This document shows, one piece after another, positions 22,638-30,462 of a DNA stretch of 38,436 bases. The notes under the pieces are model-generated. The model was given only the letters and a program-made list of their open reading frames with translations. It was not told the DNA's origin and made no database searches. The DNA is from Myxococcus sp. GTDB taxonomy: Bacteria > Myxococcota > Myxococcia > Myxococcales > Myxococcaceae. The position numbers and the translations under genes were made by a program. The stretch lies in NCBI GenBank assembly GCA_014879945.1, contig JACSRE010000189.1:1-38436 (forward strand), written 5' to 3'. Position 1 is the stretch's first letter; the number at the start of each line of letters is the position of its first letter.

Positions 22638-24838
22638 AGCCCGGCGGCCGCGCGGCGGAGTCCACCAGCTACCGGGCGCCGTTCCTTCTCCTCTGCGCGC
22701 TCCTCTTCCTCTCGACGCTCTGGGCCCTCTGGGACGAGGGCTGGGGGCGGCGGCCGTGGAAGGCGACCCAGGCGCGCTTCAACGAGGTGCTCGCGCAGCG
22801 AGGGCTGCCGCCGGTGGACGAGGGCCTCAGGCAGGTGACGATTCCCGCGCTCGACGTCGCCGACCGCTGCCAGTCCTGCCACCTCGGCGTCGATCGGCCC
22901 GGCCTCGAGAGCGACGAGGTGCCGCGCGTGCTGCGCACACACCCGCGCCGTGACGAGCTGCTCGGCCGACACCCGGTGGAGCGCGTGGGCTGTACGCCGT
23001 GCCACGCCGGGCAGGGGCTGCAGACCAAGGGCGTCGGCGGGGCGGCCTTCGCGCACGGGCGTGACGACCCGTACTGGGAGCAGCCGCTGCGCTCGAGGCC
23101 CTTCATCGAGTCGAGCTGTGTCGCCTGTCACGCCAGCGAGCGCGAGGTGCCAGGGGCGCCGTTGTTCAACCGCGGGCGCGCGCTCTTCGAAGACCGCCGC
23201 TGCTCGGCGTGTCACTCGAGCCGGTACGTGACGACGCCCGCGCCCGCGGCGCCTCCGCTCGACCGGTTGAGAGAGAAGACCTCCGAGGCCTTCGTGGTGG
23301 CGTGGCTGCGCGACCCGGTGAAGCTGCGGGCCGGCACGCGCATGCCGGCGTTCTGGCCGGAGGCAGGCGCGCGGCGCGAGCAGGAGCCGGTGGCCATCGC
23401 CGCCTTCCTCGGCAGCGTGAGCGAGGCCGCGAGCGCGCCGGGCAGCGCCCCGCCGACCCGGGAGGAGGTCGAGGCCGGCAAGGCGCTGTTCGACGCCGTC
23501 GGGTGTCGCGGGTGTCATCAGCTCGCAGACGAGGCCGCCGGCCCGCCCGAGGCGGGCTTTGGCCCCCGCCTCGACGGCATCGGCGCGCGCGCGACGCGGG
23601 CGTGGCTCCAGGCGTGGCTGAAGAACCCGCGCGCCCAGTTCGCAGACGCGCGCATGCCGGACCTGCGCTTGAGCGACGACGAGGCCGCCGCGCTCGCCGC
23701 CTTCCTCGCGTCGCAGGTGCCGGCCGGTGAGCAGCCGCTCGAGCCGCGCTGGTCCACGCCCGACGCCGCGCTCGTCAGCCAGGGCCGGCAGGCGGTGCTC
23801 CGCTACGGCTGTCAGGCCTGTCACCGCATTCCCGGGCTGACGCCGGCCGGGCGCCCAGGCCCCGACCTCGACGACTTCGGCGACCTGCCGCCGGAGCGGG
23901 TGGAGTGGGGTGAAGGCCGGCCCGCCTGCGACTTCACCGAGCGCGAGTGCTGGACGCTGGCGAAGCTCCGCCACCCCCAGGCCCTGCGTCGGCCCGGGCT
24001 CGACCTGGTGATGCCGCGCTTCGACCTGTCCGACGACGAGGCGTTGGCGCTCTCGGTGTTCCTCCTCTCGAACCGCGCGCAGCCCGCGGTGCCCCGTCAG
24101 GTGAGCGAGGCGTCGGCGGCCATCGCGGCGGGCGAGCAGGTGATGGCGCGGCACAACTGCGCGGGGTGCCACGAGGTGGCGCGTGAGGAGCGCCGCGTCG
24201 GCGACGAGGTGCAGACGACGGTGCGCGGCGGGCAGATTCGCCGGTTCTACGACGACGACGCGCTCGCGCCGCCGCCGCTCTCGCGGGCCGGCCAGAAGTT
24301 CCAGCTCCGGTGGCTGTTCGACTTCCTCCACCAGCCGCGTCGGGTGCGCCCGTGGCTCTCCGTGCGCATGCCGACGTTCGCGCTCGAGGACCGCGAGGTC
24401 GAGGCGCTCCTGCGCTCCTTCGCCGCGCGCAGCGGCCAGCCCTTCCCCTTCGAGCGCGAGGCGCCGCTCCTGGCAGGCCCCGGCGAGCGCGCCGACGCCA
24501 CCTTCCTGCTCGAGAAGATGCAGTGCGCGCGCTGCCACGCCGTCGGCGCCGGAAGAGACGTGAAGCCCGCCGAGCGCGCGCCCGACCTGACGCTCGCCGC
24601 CGGCCGCCTCAAGCCCGGGTGGATGCGCGCGTGGCTGCTCGACCCGCAGGCGCTGCAGCCCGGCACCCGCATGCCCGCCTACTTCTTCCTCACCGACGAC
24701 GACGACCCGACGAGCTGGAGCACGCCGTACCCCAACGTGCTCGGAGGAAACGCCACGCGTCAGGTCGACGCGCTGGTCTGGCTCACCACCGAGCTGGGGC
24801 GGCAGGCCCCGGCGCACCCCGAAGGAGCACCCCGATGA
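22634..24838 (+). CDS. Membrane-anchored octaheme cytochrome c of the bc operon
   Basis: 734 residues from GTG 22634, which overlaps the stop of the cytochrome b C-terminal gene. An N-terminal anchor (YRAPFLLLCALLFLSTLWAL) is followed by eight CXXCH motifs: CQSCH, CTPCH, CVACH, CSACH, CRGCH, CQACH, CAGCH and CARCH. Five MP-containing loops (RMPAF, RMPDL, VMPRF, RMPTF, RMPAYF) look like axial methionine ligands of class I cytochrome c folds. The first hemes seem to form a multiheme N-terminal module, the rest at least four cytochrome c domains in tandem. This replaces the single-heme cytochrome c1 or f of textbook complexes. It would carry electrons from the Rieske protein through a long periplasmic heme wire. 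Confidence 0.93.
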   Translation: MKPGGRAAESTSYRAPFLLLCALLFLSTLWALWDEGWGRRPWKATQARFNEVLAQRGLPPVDEGLRQVTIPALDVADRCQSCHLGVDRPGLESDEVPRVLRTHPRRDELLGRHPVERVGCTPCHAGQGLQTKGVGGAAFAHGRDDPYWEQPLRSRPFIESSCVACHASEREVPGAPLFNRGRALFEDRRCSACHSSRYVTTPAPAAPPLDRLREKTSEAFVVAWLRDPVKLRAGTRMPAFWPEAGARREQEPVAIAAFLGSVSEAASAPGSAPPTREEVEAGKALFDAVGCRGCHQLADEAAGPPEAGFGPRLDGIGARATRAWLQAWLKNPRAQFADARMPDLRLSDDEAAALAAFLASQVPAGEQPLEPRWSTPDAALVSQGRQAVLRYGCQACHRIPGLTPAGRPGPDLDDFGDLPPERVEWGEGRPACDFTERECWTLAKLRHPQALRRPGLDLVMPRFDLSDDEALALSVFLLSNRAQPAVPRQVSEASAAIAAGEQVMARHNCAGCHEVAREERRVGDEVQTTVRGGQIRRFYDDDALAPPPLSRAGQKFQLRWLFDFLHQPRRVRPWLSVRMPTFALEDREVEALLRSFAARSGQPFPFEREAPLLAGPGERADATFLLEKMQCARCHAVGAGRDVKPAERAPDLTLAAGRLKPGWMRAWLLDPQALQPGTRMPAYFFLTDDDDPTSWSTPYPNVLGGNATRQVDALVWLTTELGRQAPAHPEGAPR

Positions 24839-25560
24839 CCGCCACCCGCTTCCTTGCCGTCCTCCTCCTCCTCGCGTCGCCGCTGGCCCTCGCCGAAGAC
24901 GCCGTGGGTGTGGTGCGCGGCACCGTGACGCTCAAGGGCACGCCCCCCAAGGCGCCCGAGGTGAAGCTGCCCGCCGACCTGGCCGAGAAGGACCGCGCGT
25001 TCTGCACCGCGAAGCCGTCGCTGGTGCCGCCCTTCTACGTCACCGACAAGGCCGCCCACCTCAAGGACGTGGTGGTGTGGCTCACCGGGGTGAAGGGCGC
25101 CGCCGGCCCCGCCACGCCGCGCTCGCTGGTGAACGCCGACTGTCGCTTCGAGCCGCACGTGCAGGCGGTGACGGTCGGCGACGAGCTCAAGGTGGTGAAC
25201 CGCGACCCGCTGCTGCACAACACGCACCCGGTCTACCTGGGCGACCAGAGCACGATGTTCAACATCGCGCTCCCCGAGCAGGGCCAGGAGGTGAAGAAGA
25301 AGGTGAAGAAGCCCGGCGTGCTGAAGGTGCAGTGCGACGCGGGCCACGTGTGGATGCGGGCCTTCGTGCACGTCTTCGACCACCGCTTCCACGCCGTCAC
25401 CGGCGCCGACGGGGCCTTCGCCATCGCCGACGTTCCCCCCGGCAAGTACACGCTCAACGCGTGGCACGAGGCGGCGGGCACGCAGACGCGAGAGGTGGAG
25501 GTCACCGCGACCACGCCGAGCCAGAGCGACTTCAGCTTCGAGGTGAAGCCCGTGCCCTGA
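24835..25560 (+). CDS. Periplasmic cupredoxin-like protein with carboxypeptidase-regulatory-like domain
   Basis: 241 residues, ATG overlapping the previous stop (ATGA). The signal peptide is MTATRFLAVLLLLASPLALA. The central domain has the makings of a type 1 copper site: H-N-T-H at 128-131, then VQCDAGHVWM (Cys167, His171, Met174). Families of this kind usually read CDxHPWM; here one residue is inserted. A terminal beta-sandwich (VTGADGAFAIADVPPGKYTL, NAWHEAAGTQ) is of the CarboxypepD_reg type. Last gene of the bc operon, it may be a copper electron carrier taking electrons from the octaheme cytochrome or a structural subunit. Copper binding is inferred. Confidence 0.82.
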   Translation: MTATRFLAVLLLLASPLALAEDAVGVVRGTVTLKGTPPKAPEVKLPADLAEKDRAFCTAKPSLVPPFYVTDKAAHLKDVVVWLTGVKGAAGPATPRSLVNADCRFEPHVQAVTVGDELKVVNRDPLLHNTHPVYLGDQSTMFNIALPEQGQEVKKKVKKPGVLKVQCDAGHVWMRAFVHVFDHRFHAVTGADGAFAIADVPPGKYTLNAWHEAAGTQTREVEVTATTPSQSDFSFEVKPVP

Positions 25561-25617
25561 GCCGAGCGTGGGCCACACGCACTCCGCCGCGGCTCACTCC
25601 CACGGGGTGCGTGGCCC
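25558..25617. terminator. Bidirectional terminator-like inverted repeats between convergent operons
   Basis: Between the cupredoxin-like gene and the converging diheme cytochrome gene, TGAGCCG (25558-25564) pairs with CGGCTCA (25590-25596), and the stop codons of both genes lie in these arms. A second, overlapping repeat pairs GGGCCACACGCAC-type sequence (25570-25583) with GGGGTGCGTGGCCC (25604-25617), with a two-base bulge. There is no T-tract. The location between converging stops supports a shared terminator. Confidence 0.4.
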
Positions 25618-26355
25618 GAAGAGCCAGCGGAAGAAGCCGGGGCTGCGCGAGAGCGAGCGCACGTAGTGAACGAGGGCCCAGCGGTCCTCCTCGCTGGGCA
25701 GGCTGTCGCCGTACGAGGGCATCGGCGTGCCGTCGAGGCCGGTGACGAAGGTGCGGTACACGTCCTGGGGGGTGGAGCCGCCCTTGTAGAGCCCGACGGT
25801 GAAGTCGAGCGGCGCGGTGCTCTCGCCGTGGTCGTCCACCGCCGTCGCCGCGGCGGGCCCGTCGCCGCGCCCCTCGGGGCCGTGGCACTGGCCGCACTTG
25901 AGTGACTGGTAGAGCGCGCGGCCGCGCTCCCTCGCGGCGGGCGTGTCGGGCAGCGGCCGGAGCTCTCCTGCGGGCGGCACGACTCGCTCCGGGGGCTCAC
26001 CCTTCGGCCCGAAGGCGAGCACGTAGCCGGCGACGGCCTTGAGGTCGGTGGGCGACAGGAGCGGCCCGAACGCCGTCATCCACGTGCCGCGAACACCGGT
26101 GGAGACGGTGCGCATCACGTCGCTGAGCAGCGGGCGCTCGCCCGACTCGGTGCTGCGGAACTTGAAGGCGCCGGTGACGAAGTTGCGCGGCTTCGGAGAG
26201 AGCGCCGCCGCGCCCGGGCCGCGCCCGTCACCCTCGCGCCCGTGGCAGCTCTCACAGGCGTCGCGGTAGACGACGCCCCCGCGCACGAGGTCGGGCGGCT
26301 CGTCGCCCCACGCGCTCACCGCCAGCAGCAGCGCCACCGCCAGGCCCGCGCGCAT
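25594..26355 (-). CDS. Periplasmic diheme cytochrome c
   Basis: 253 residues. A signal peptide (MRAGLAVALLLAVSAWG) is followed by two cytochrome c domains with CESCH (34-38) and CGQCH (154-158). Each is followed by a G-x-G-D-G-x-G loop (HGREGDGRGPG, HGPEGRGDGPA) and has a Met ligand candidate (TWMTAFG, TPMPSYG). Its ATG directly follows the TAG of the cytochrome-porin gene, so it is in the same operon. It is a likely shuttle between the inner-membrane bc/octaheme complex and the outer-membrane cytochrome-barrel. The two operons converge here. Confidence 0.92.
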   Translation of the reverse strand: MRAGLAVALLLAVSAWGDEPPDLVRGGVVYRDACESCHGREGDGRGPGAAALSPKPRNFVTGAFKFRSTESGERPLLSDVMRTVSTGVRGTWMTAFGPLLSPTDLKAVAGYVLAFGPKGEPPERVVPPAGELRPLPDTPAARERGRALYQSLKCGQCHGPEGRGDGPAAATAVDDHGESTAPLDFTVGLYKGGSTPQDVYRTFVTGLDGTPMPSYGDSLPSEEDRWALVHYVRSLSRSPGFFRWLFGPRTPWE

Positions 26356-27501
26356 CTAGAGGAACCCGTGGAGCTGAACGACGAAGAAGTCTCCGCGCCC
26401 CTGCACCCGCTGCGGAATGTCGTCGCGCATCACGTAGGTGGCCGTGACGCGAAGGAAAGGAATGGGGAACACCTCGACCGTCAGCGCGAGGCGGGTGCGG
26501 TGGTCCTGGGCGACCTTCAGGTTGGCGTCGTGGTACCCGAAGGCCGCGCGCACCCCGACGCCGCGGGTGATGAGCAGGTCGGCCTCGGCGTGCGCCGCCA
26601 GCTCGAAGCTCTGCGTGCGCTCACCGCCCTTGGGCCGCGCGGTGTCGACGATGAGGTCCACCTCGGAGAGGAGCGTCAGCCGGCCGAAGTTCGCCGCCGC
26701 GAAGCCGCCGCCGACCTGCCGCACCGACAGGCCCGCGGGCGTGGTGCCGTCGTTCCACGAGTACGAGGCGCCGACGCGCCCCCAGCGCGCCTTCACGCCG
26801 GCCGACGCGGTGAGCTGCTTGCGCTCGTTGTCGTCGGTGCCGCCCAGGGTGCCGTTGCTCAACGCGGCGGTGATGAAGGCCGGCCCCGGCTCGGCGCCCA
26901 CCTCGACGCCGAGGTCCTGGTTGCCGAAGTTGAAGCCCGTCGCCTGGCGCACGAAGGCCTCGTCGTCGGCGAGCCGCAGCCCGTACGGCAGGAGGATGCG
27001 CCCGGCCTTCGCGTAGCCCCCGTAGGGCAGGCCGTAGAGCAGAATCATCGCCTCGCGCGCCGACGCGCCCTCGGGGCCAAGCTTCTCGTCGAGGTAGAGG
27101 GCCAGGTGGTCCTTCACGACGGTGAGCTCTCCGTAGAGGTTGGCCTGGGGTACGCGCAGGGTGTTGCCGCCGGGCGCCACCAGCCACTCGCCCTCGAACT
27201 GCGTGCGCACCGTCTCGACCGTCACGTGCTGCACGCGCACGTCGGCGCCCACCGACACGTATTCGCCGAGGTTGGGGCTGACGACGCCCAGCCGCGTGGT
27301 GTCGGAGCCTGGCCGCCACAGCGGGAGCGCGGTCTGCGAGTAGTTGGCCCCGAAGGCGTTGCGTTTGCCGCCGCCGGCGCGGTTGACGTGGCACTGGCTG
27401 CAGAGAAAGCCCTCGCGCACGGCGAGGTGCGGCTCGGCGTTCGCGGTGAGGGCGAGCAGCGTGAGGGAGAGCGCGGCGCGCGCGAGGGAGCCGTCAGTCA
27501 C
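26356..27501 (-). CDS. Monoheme cytochrome fused to outer-membrane beta-barrel (Cyc2-like layout)
   Basis: 381 residues from GTG 27501, chosen because it overlaps the upstream stop by 8 bases, has GGAG nearby and starts a clean signal peptide ending TANA|EPH; an upstream TTG is possible. Right after the signal lies one heme motif, CSQCH (34-38), in GFLCSQCHVNRAGGGKRNAF. The remaining 320 residues look like a beta-barrel: alternating strands with short turns (EYVSVGADVRVQHVTVETV, GVGVRAAFGYHDANLKVAQD) and a final strand DFFVVQLHGFL ending in Leu after Phe. One heme at the mouth of a porin is the architecture of Cyc2 iron oxidases, though sequence homology is not shown. It probably passes electrons across the outer membrane. 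Confidence 0.82.
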   Translation of the reverse strand: MTDGSLARAALSLTLLALTANAEPHLAVREGFLCSQCHVNRAGGGKRNAFGANYSQTALPLWRPGSDTTRLGVVSPNLGEYVSVGADVRVQHVTVETVRTQFEGEWLVAPGGNTLRVPQANLYGELTVVKDHLALYLDEKLGPEGASAREAMILLYGLPYGGYAKAGRILLPYGLRLADDEAFVRQATGFNFGNQDLGVEVGAEPGPAFITAALSNGTLGGTDDNERKQLTASAGVKARWGRVGASYSWNDGTTPAGLSVRQVGGGFAAANFGRLTLLSEVDLIVDTARPKGGERTQSFELAAHAEADLLITRGVGVRAAFGYHDANLKVAQDHRTRLALTVEVFPIPFLRVTATYVMRDDIPQRVQGRGDFFVVQLHGFL

Positions 27502-28060
27502 GCGGCGCTCCGCGAGCAATCCACGCGCGAATCGCCTCGAGCTTCTCGGCCGAGAGGTACGGCGGCTCGTTCAACGGCATGCGCTCTCCGACCCGGCGGG
27601 GATCCGACGGAATCACCTTGAGGTAGAGGTAGCTGTTCAGCGGGTCGCCGGGCTTGATGAGTGTCAGGGCTGGCACCTCGACGGACTTCACGCCGACGAT
27701 GCGCTGGTAGGCGTTGACCGCGTCGAGCTGCATGCCCTTGGGCGCGCTGGCGCCGCGATGGCAGTACGCCGCGCAGGTCTGGGTGAAGATGTTCTTCTGA
27801 ATCCACCCGTAGCGCGCGCGCTCGTCGACGACGCCCGCGTCGACCTCGGCCACGCCGCCGTCGTCGCTGGCGCCGCCGTCGTGCACGCCCGCGTCGCGCG
27901 GCAGCTCGTTGTTCCCGCCCGCGTCCACCGCGAGGCCCGCGTCGCGTCGCGGCCGGCCCTCGACGTCGAGGTCTTCGCCGGTGCCGGCGCAGGCCGCCGC
28001 AGTCGCGAGCAACAGCGCCGTCGCCCAGGCCTTCCATGCGTCGAGCGAGCGCGCCGTCAT
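27494..28060 (-). CDS. Lipoprotein with CX3CH cytochrome-like domain
   Basis: 188 residues from ATG 28060. Signal MTARSLDAWKAWATALLLAT leads into AAAC (Cys24), a weak lipobox. An acidic Asp/Gly-rich linker (about 25-80) precedes a domain resembling planctomycete-type cytochrome c-like modules: IFTQTCAAYCHRGASAPKGM, then KPGDPLNSYLYLKVIP, GERMPLNEP and a C-terminal helix. The heme-type motif is C-A-A-Y-C-H (Cys96, Cys100, His101), i.e. CX3CH instead of CX2CH. Met161 could be an axial ligand. First gene of the cytochrome-porin operon (8-base overlap). A surface or periplasmic partner for the barrel is likely; heme attachment at CX3CH is uncertain. Confidence 0.8.
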   Translation of the reverse strand: MTARSLDAWKAWATALLLATAAACAGTGEDLDVEGRPRRDAGLAVDAGGNNELPRDAGVHDGGASDDGGVAEVDAGVVDERARYGWIQKNIFTQTCAAYCHRGASAPKGMQLDAVNAYQRIVGVKSVEVPALTLIKPGDPLNSYLYLKVIPSDPRRVGERMPLNEPPYLSAEKLEAIRAWIARGAPRD

Positions 28061-28201
28061 CGAGGTGCGTGGTTCTGGCCATGCCTCGGTCGTCACGCAA
28101 GACCGGCGCAGGCGTGCTTGTCGCGGATCAACGCGCCAGCCGCGGGGCCGCACCGCCTCGACGAACTCGAAGCGCCGTTGAGTCGGGTGCGCTGGCCGCC
28201 G

Positions 28202-28414
28202 CTACGCCTCGCGCTTCCCGCCGACGAAGAGCCCGGTCACACCGGCCACGAGCAGCGTCACGCCGCCGATGATCAGCCACATCGAGCGGTCGGTCGGGGT
28301 TCCGGTGAAGACGCGGCTGACGTCGGAGCTGAACGACTCGGAGGCGCTGACGCCGTAGACGGTGAGCGCGATGCCCGCCGCCACGACGGCGAGCGCGATG
28401 GCGCGGGCGATCAC
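28202..28414 (-). CDS. DUF3185-family small membrane protein
   Basis: 70 residues from GTG 28414 that overlaps the stop of the ice-binding gene (GTGA, 28411-28414). Two hydrophobic helices (about 5-22 and 45-64) flank a polar loop containing SESFSSDVSRVFTGTPTDRS, the conserved signature of DUF3185. Family function is unknown; members are small inner-membrane proteins. Translational coupling to the ice-binding lipoprotein is notable but may reflect only the compact genome. Confidence 0.85.
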   Translation of the reverse strand: MIARAIALAVVAAGIALTVYGVSASESFSSDVSRVFTGTPTDRSMWLIIGGVTLLVAGVTGLFVGGKREA

Positions 28415-29172
28415 GGCTGCACCACCGTCGCGGCGTCCAGGACGACCGCCGTCTGGGCCAGCAGGCGGCCCGTCACCGATGCGCCAGTGCGCAGCGCGAT
28501 CGCCGTCTGCGAGAGCACGACGCCCTCGAGGTGTGAAGCGGTGCCTAGCTCAACCCGACCGGCGACCTGCCAGAAGACGTGCCTCGGCTGCGCGCCGCCC
28601 GAGAGCAGCACCTTCACGCCGTTGCTCACCGTGAGGTCCTGCGCGACTTGAAAGACCCAGACGTCGGTCGCCGTGCCTCTGAGCGTGACCTCGGCGGGGA
28701 TGAGGAGCCCGGTGCCCCACCGGTAGACCCCTGCCTCGATCGTCATGCCGCCGATGTTGCCAGCGCCCAGCTCGGTGACCGCTGCGGGGCGACCTGCGGC
28801 GGCGGTGAAGGCGAGCTCCATGTCACCGACCGCGGCGGTGAGACGGCTGGGCGTCGGCGGCGTGTCGTCGGACGCGTAGATCCTCCCGGTCACCTGGGTC
28901 GAGGTGGAGAAGGTGTTCGTCGCGTCGGCGGTGCGCGAGAAGCCTGTGACGAAGGTCGCGGCGGCGGGGCTCAGGCCGACGTCTCCGGTGATGGCCGAGG
29001 CCGGGACCGTCGAGACGCCGCTCTTGGCGAGGATGACGAAGGCGCTCGCGGCGCCGAGGTTCACCGGGTCGGCGGGCGGGTTGCCGCCATCGGGGAGCCT
29101 GCCGCCGCCGACGGGACCGCACGCCGTGAGCGCAAAGACGACAGAGAACAGCGAGTGGGTGGAGTGGTTCAT
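28411..29172 (-). CDS. Ice-binding protein (DUF3494 family) lipoprotein
   Basis: 253 residues. Signal MNHSTHSLFSVVFALTAC with lipobox L-T-A-C (Cys18), then a short Gly/Pro linker. From residue about 39 the sequence follows the DUF3494 ice-binding fold throughout: NLGAASAFVILAKSGVSTVP, SAITGDVGLSPAAATFVTGF, NTFSTSTQVTGRIYASD, ELGAGNIGGMTIEAGVYRWG, QPRHVFWQVAGRVELG and GRLLAQTAVVLD. This fold is an irregular three-sided beta-helix whose flat face binds ice in fungal and bacterial antifreeze proteins. The lipid anchor would display it on the cell surface, as an ice adhesin or freeze protectant. Homologues also exist in mesophiles, so ice binding itself is inferred. Confidence 0.9.
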   Translation of the reverse strand: MNHSTHSLFSVVFALTACGPVGGGRLPDGGNPPADPVNLGAASAFVILAKSGVSTVPASAITGDVGLSPAAATFVTGFSRTADATNTFSTSTQVTGRIYASDDTPPTPSRLTAAVGDMELAFTAAAGRPAAVTELGAGNIGGMTIEAGVYRWGTGLLIPAEVTLRGTATDVWVFQVAQDLTVSNGVKVLLSGGAQPRHVFWQVAGRVELGTASHLEGVVLSQTAIALRTGASVTGRLLAQTAVVLDAATVVQP

Positions 29173-29451
29173 TCTCCCCCAGCAGCAGCATTGGGGCCAT
29201 CGTGGGTGCGGCGCCTCATTGCCGCGACTTGTCTCGCCCGCGTAGGTCAGCGGCCATCAACTCGAACGAAGGTGCGCTCGATTTGATGCGCGCTCTGACC
29301 GGGTCGCGTCGGGGCGCCGCGCCCACGAGAAGAGGCCTCTCCGATTTGACTGCTCGGGCCAGCGCATCGGCGAACGCGCTGACGCCTCAGGTGGTAGGGA
29401 GGGCCTACGTCAGCTGCACGTCAGGGCGCCCACGCACGACGAAGGAGACGT
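29173..29451. other. Intergenic divergent region between ice-binding gene and hflK
   Basis: The largest gap in the window (279 bases). It must hold the promoters of the minus-strand ice-binding pair and of hflKC. I see a TTGACT -35-like hexamer (29346-29351) without a clear -10, and a small dyad GTAGG-GAGGG-CCTAC close to 29394-29408. No convincing gene, RNA or repeat is present. Confidence 0.4.
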
Positions 29452-30462
29452 ATGAACGAGAACGACATCGCGGACCTGTTTCGCAAGGGGAACGCCCGCC
29501 TCGGCGAGCTGAAGCCCGGCAGCGCGTCGAGGGCCGTGTTGCTCGCGGCCCTGGTGCTGCTGCTCGCCGTCGCCGGCTGGTCGGCCTTCTACACGGTGCC
29601 CAGCGACTCGGTCGGCGTCGTGCAGCGCTTCGGCCAGTACCACGACCAGGTGCCGCCGGGTCTGCACGTGAAGCTCCCCTTCGGCCTCGACCGCGCGAGC
29701 GTCGTGCCGGTGAAGCGGCAGCTCAAGCAGGAGTTCGGCTTCTCGACGCCTGGCGCCAGCGACCCCTTCCAGAGCCCGGGCCCCAAGGACCGCGGGCGCG
29801 AGACGCAGATGGTGACGGGCGACCTGAACTCGGCGTTGGTCGAGTGGGTGGTGCAGTACCGCGTGTCCGACCCGGTGAAGTACCTCTTCGAGGTGCGGGC
29901 GCCGAGCGAGACGCTCCGCTACGTCTCGGAGTCCGTCATGCGAGAGGTGGTGGGCGACCGCACCGTCGACGAGGTGATCACCATCGGCCGCCAGGAGATC
30001 GAGTCAGAGGCGCTGGTGAAGATGCAGGCGCTGGCGACCAAGTACGAGATGGGCCTGAGCATCGACCAGGTGCAGCTGAAGGACATCAACCCGCCGCTGC
30101 CGGTGCAGGCGTCCTTCAACGAGGTGAACCAGGCCCAGCAAGAGAAGGAGAAGCTCATCAACGAGGCGCGCCGCGACTACAACAAGGTCATTCCCCTCGC
30201 TGAGGGCGAGCGCGACCAGCGAATTCGAGAGGCCGACGGCTACCGGCTCAAGCGCATCAACGAGGCCGAGGGCGACGCGGCCCGCTTCACGGCGCTGCTG
30301 ACCGAGTACCTCAAGGCGCCCGAGGTCACGCGCCGCCGCATCTACCTCGAGACGCTGCAGGGCGTGCTGCCTGGGGTGAAGTCGAAGGTCGTCGTCGACG
30401 AGCGCGCGAGCGCCAGGCCGCTGCCGCTGTTCAACCTCAACCCGAAGGAGGTGGCGCCATGA
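29452..30462 (+). CDS. hflK: HflK, FtsH protease modulator
   Basis: 336 residues. AAGGAGACGT before the ATG is a strong ribosome-binding site. A cytosolic N-terminus is followed by one membrane helix (about 27-45). The SPFH/band-7 domain (FYTVPSDSVGVVQRFGQYHD, QVPPGLHVKLPFGLDR) comes next, then a long coiled-coil (about 225-285, NEVNQAQQEKEKLINEARRD). HflK and HflC form a ring-like cage around the FtsH protease at the inner membrane and limit its access to membrane substrates. The Gly-rich N-terminal region of E. coli HflK is missing. The stop overlaps the hflC start (ATGA, 30459-30462). Confidence 0.94.
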   Translation: MNENDIADLFRKGNARLGELKPGSASRAVLLAALVLLLAVAGWSAFYTVPSDSVGVVQRFGQYHDQVPPGLHVKLPFGLDRASVVPVKRQLKQEFGFSTPGASDPFQSPGPKDRGRETQMVTGDLNSALVEWVVQYRVSDPVKYLFEVRAPSETLRYVSESVMREVVGDRTVDEVITIGRQEIESEALVKMQALATKYEMGLSIDQVQLKDINPPLPVQASFNEVNQAQQEKEKLINEARRDYNKVIPLAEGERDQRIREADGYRLKRINEAEGDAARFTALLTEYLKAPEVTRRRIYLETLQGVLPGVKSKVVVDERASARPLPLFNLNPKEVAP

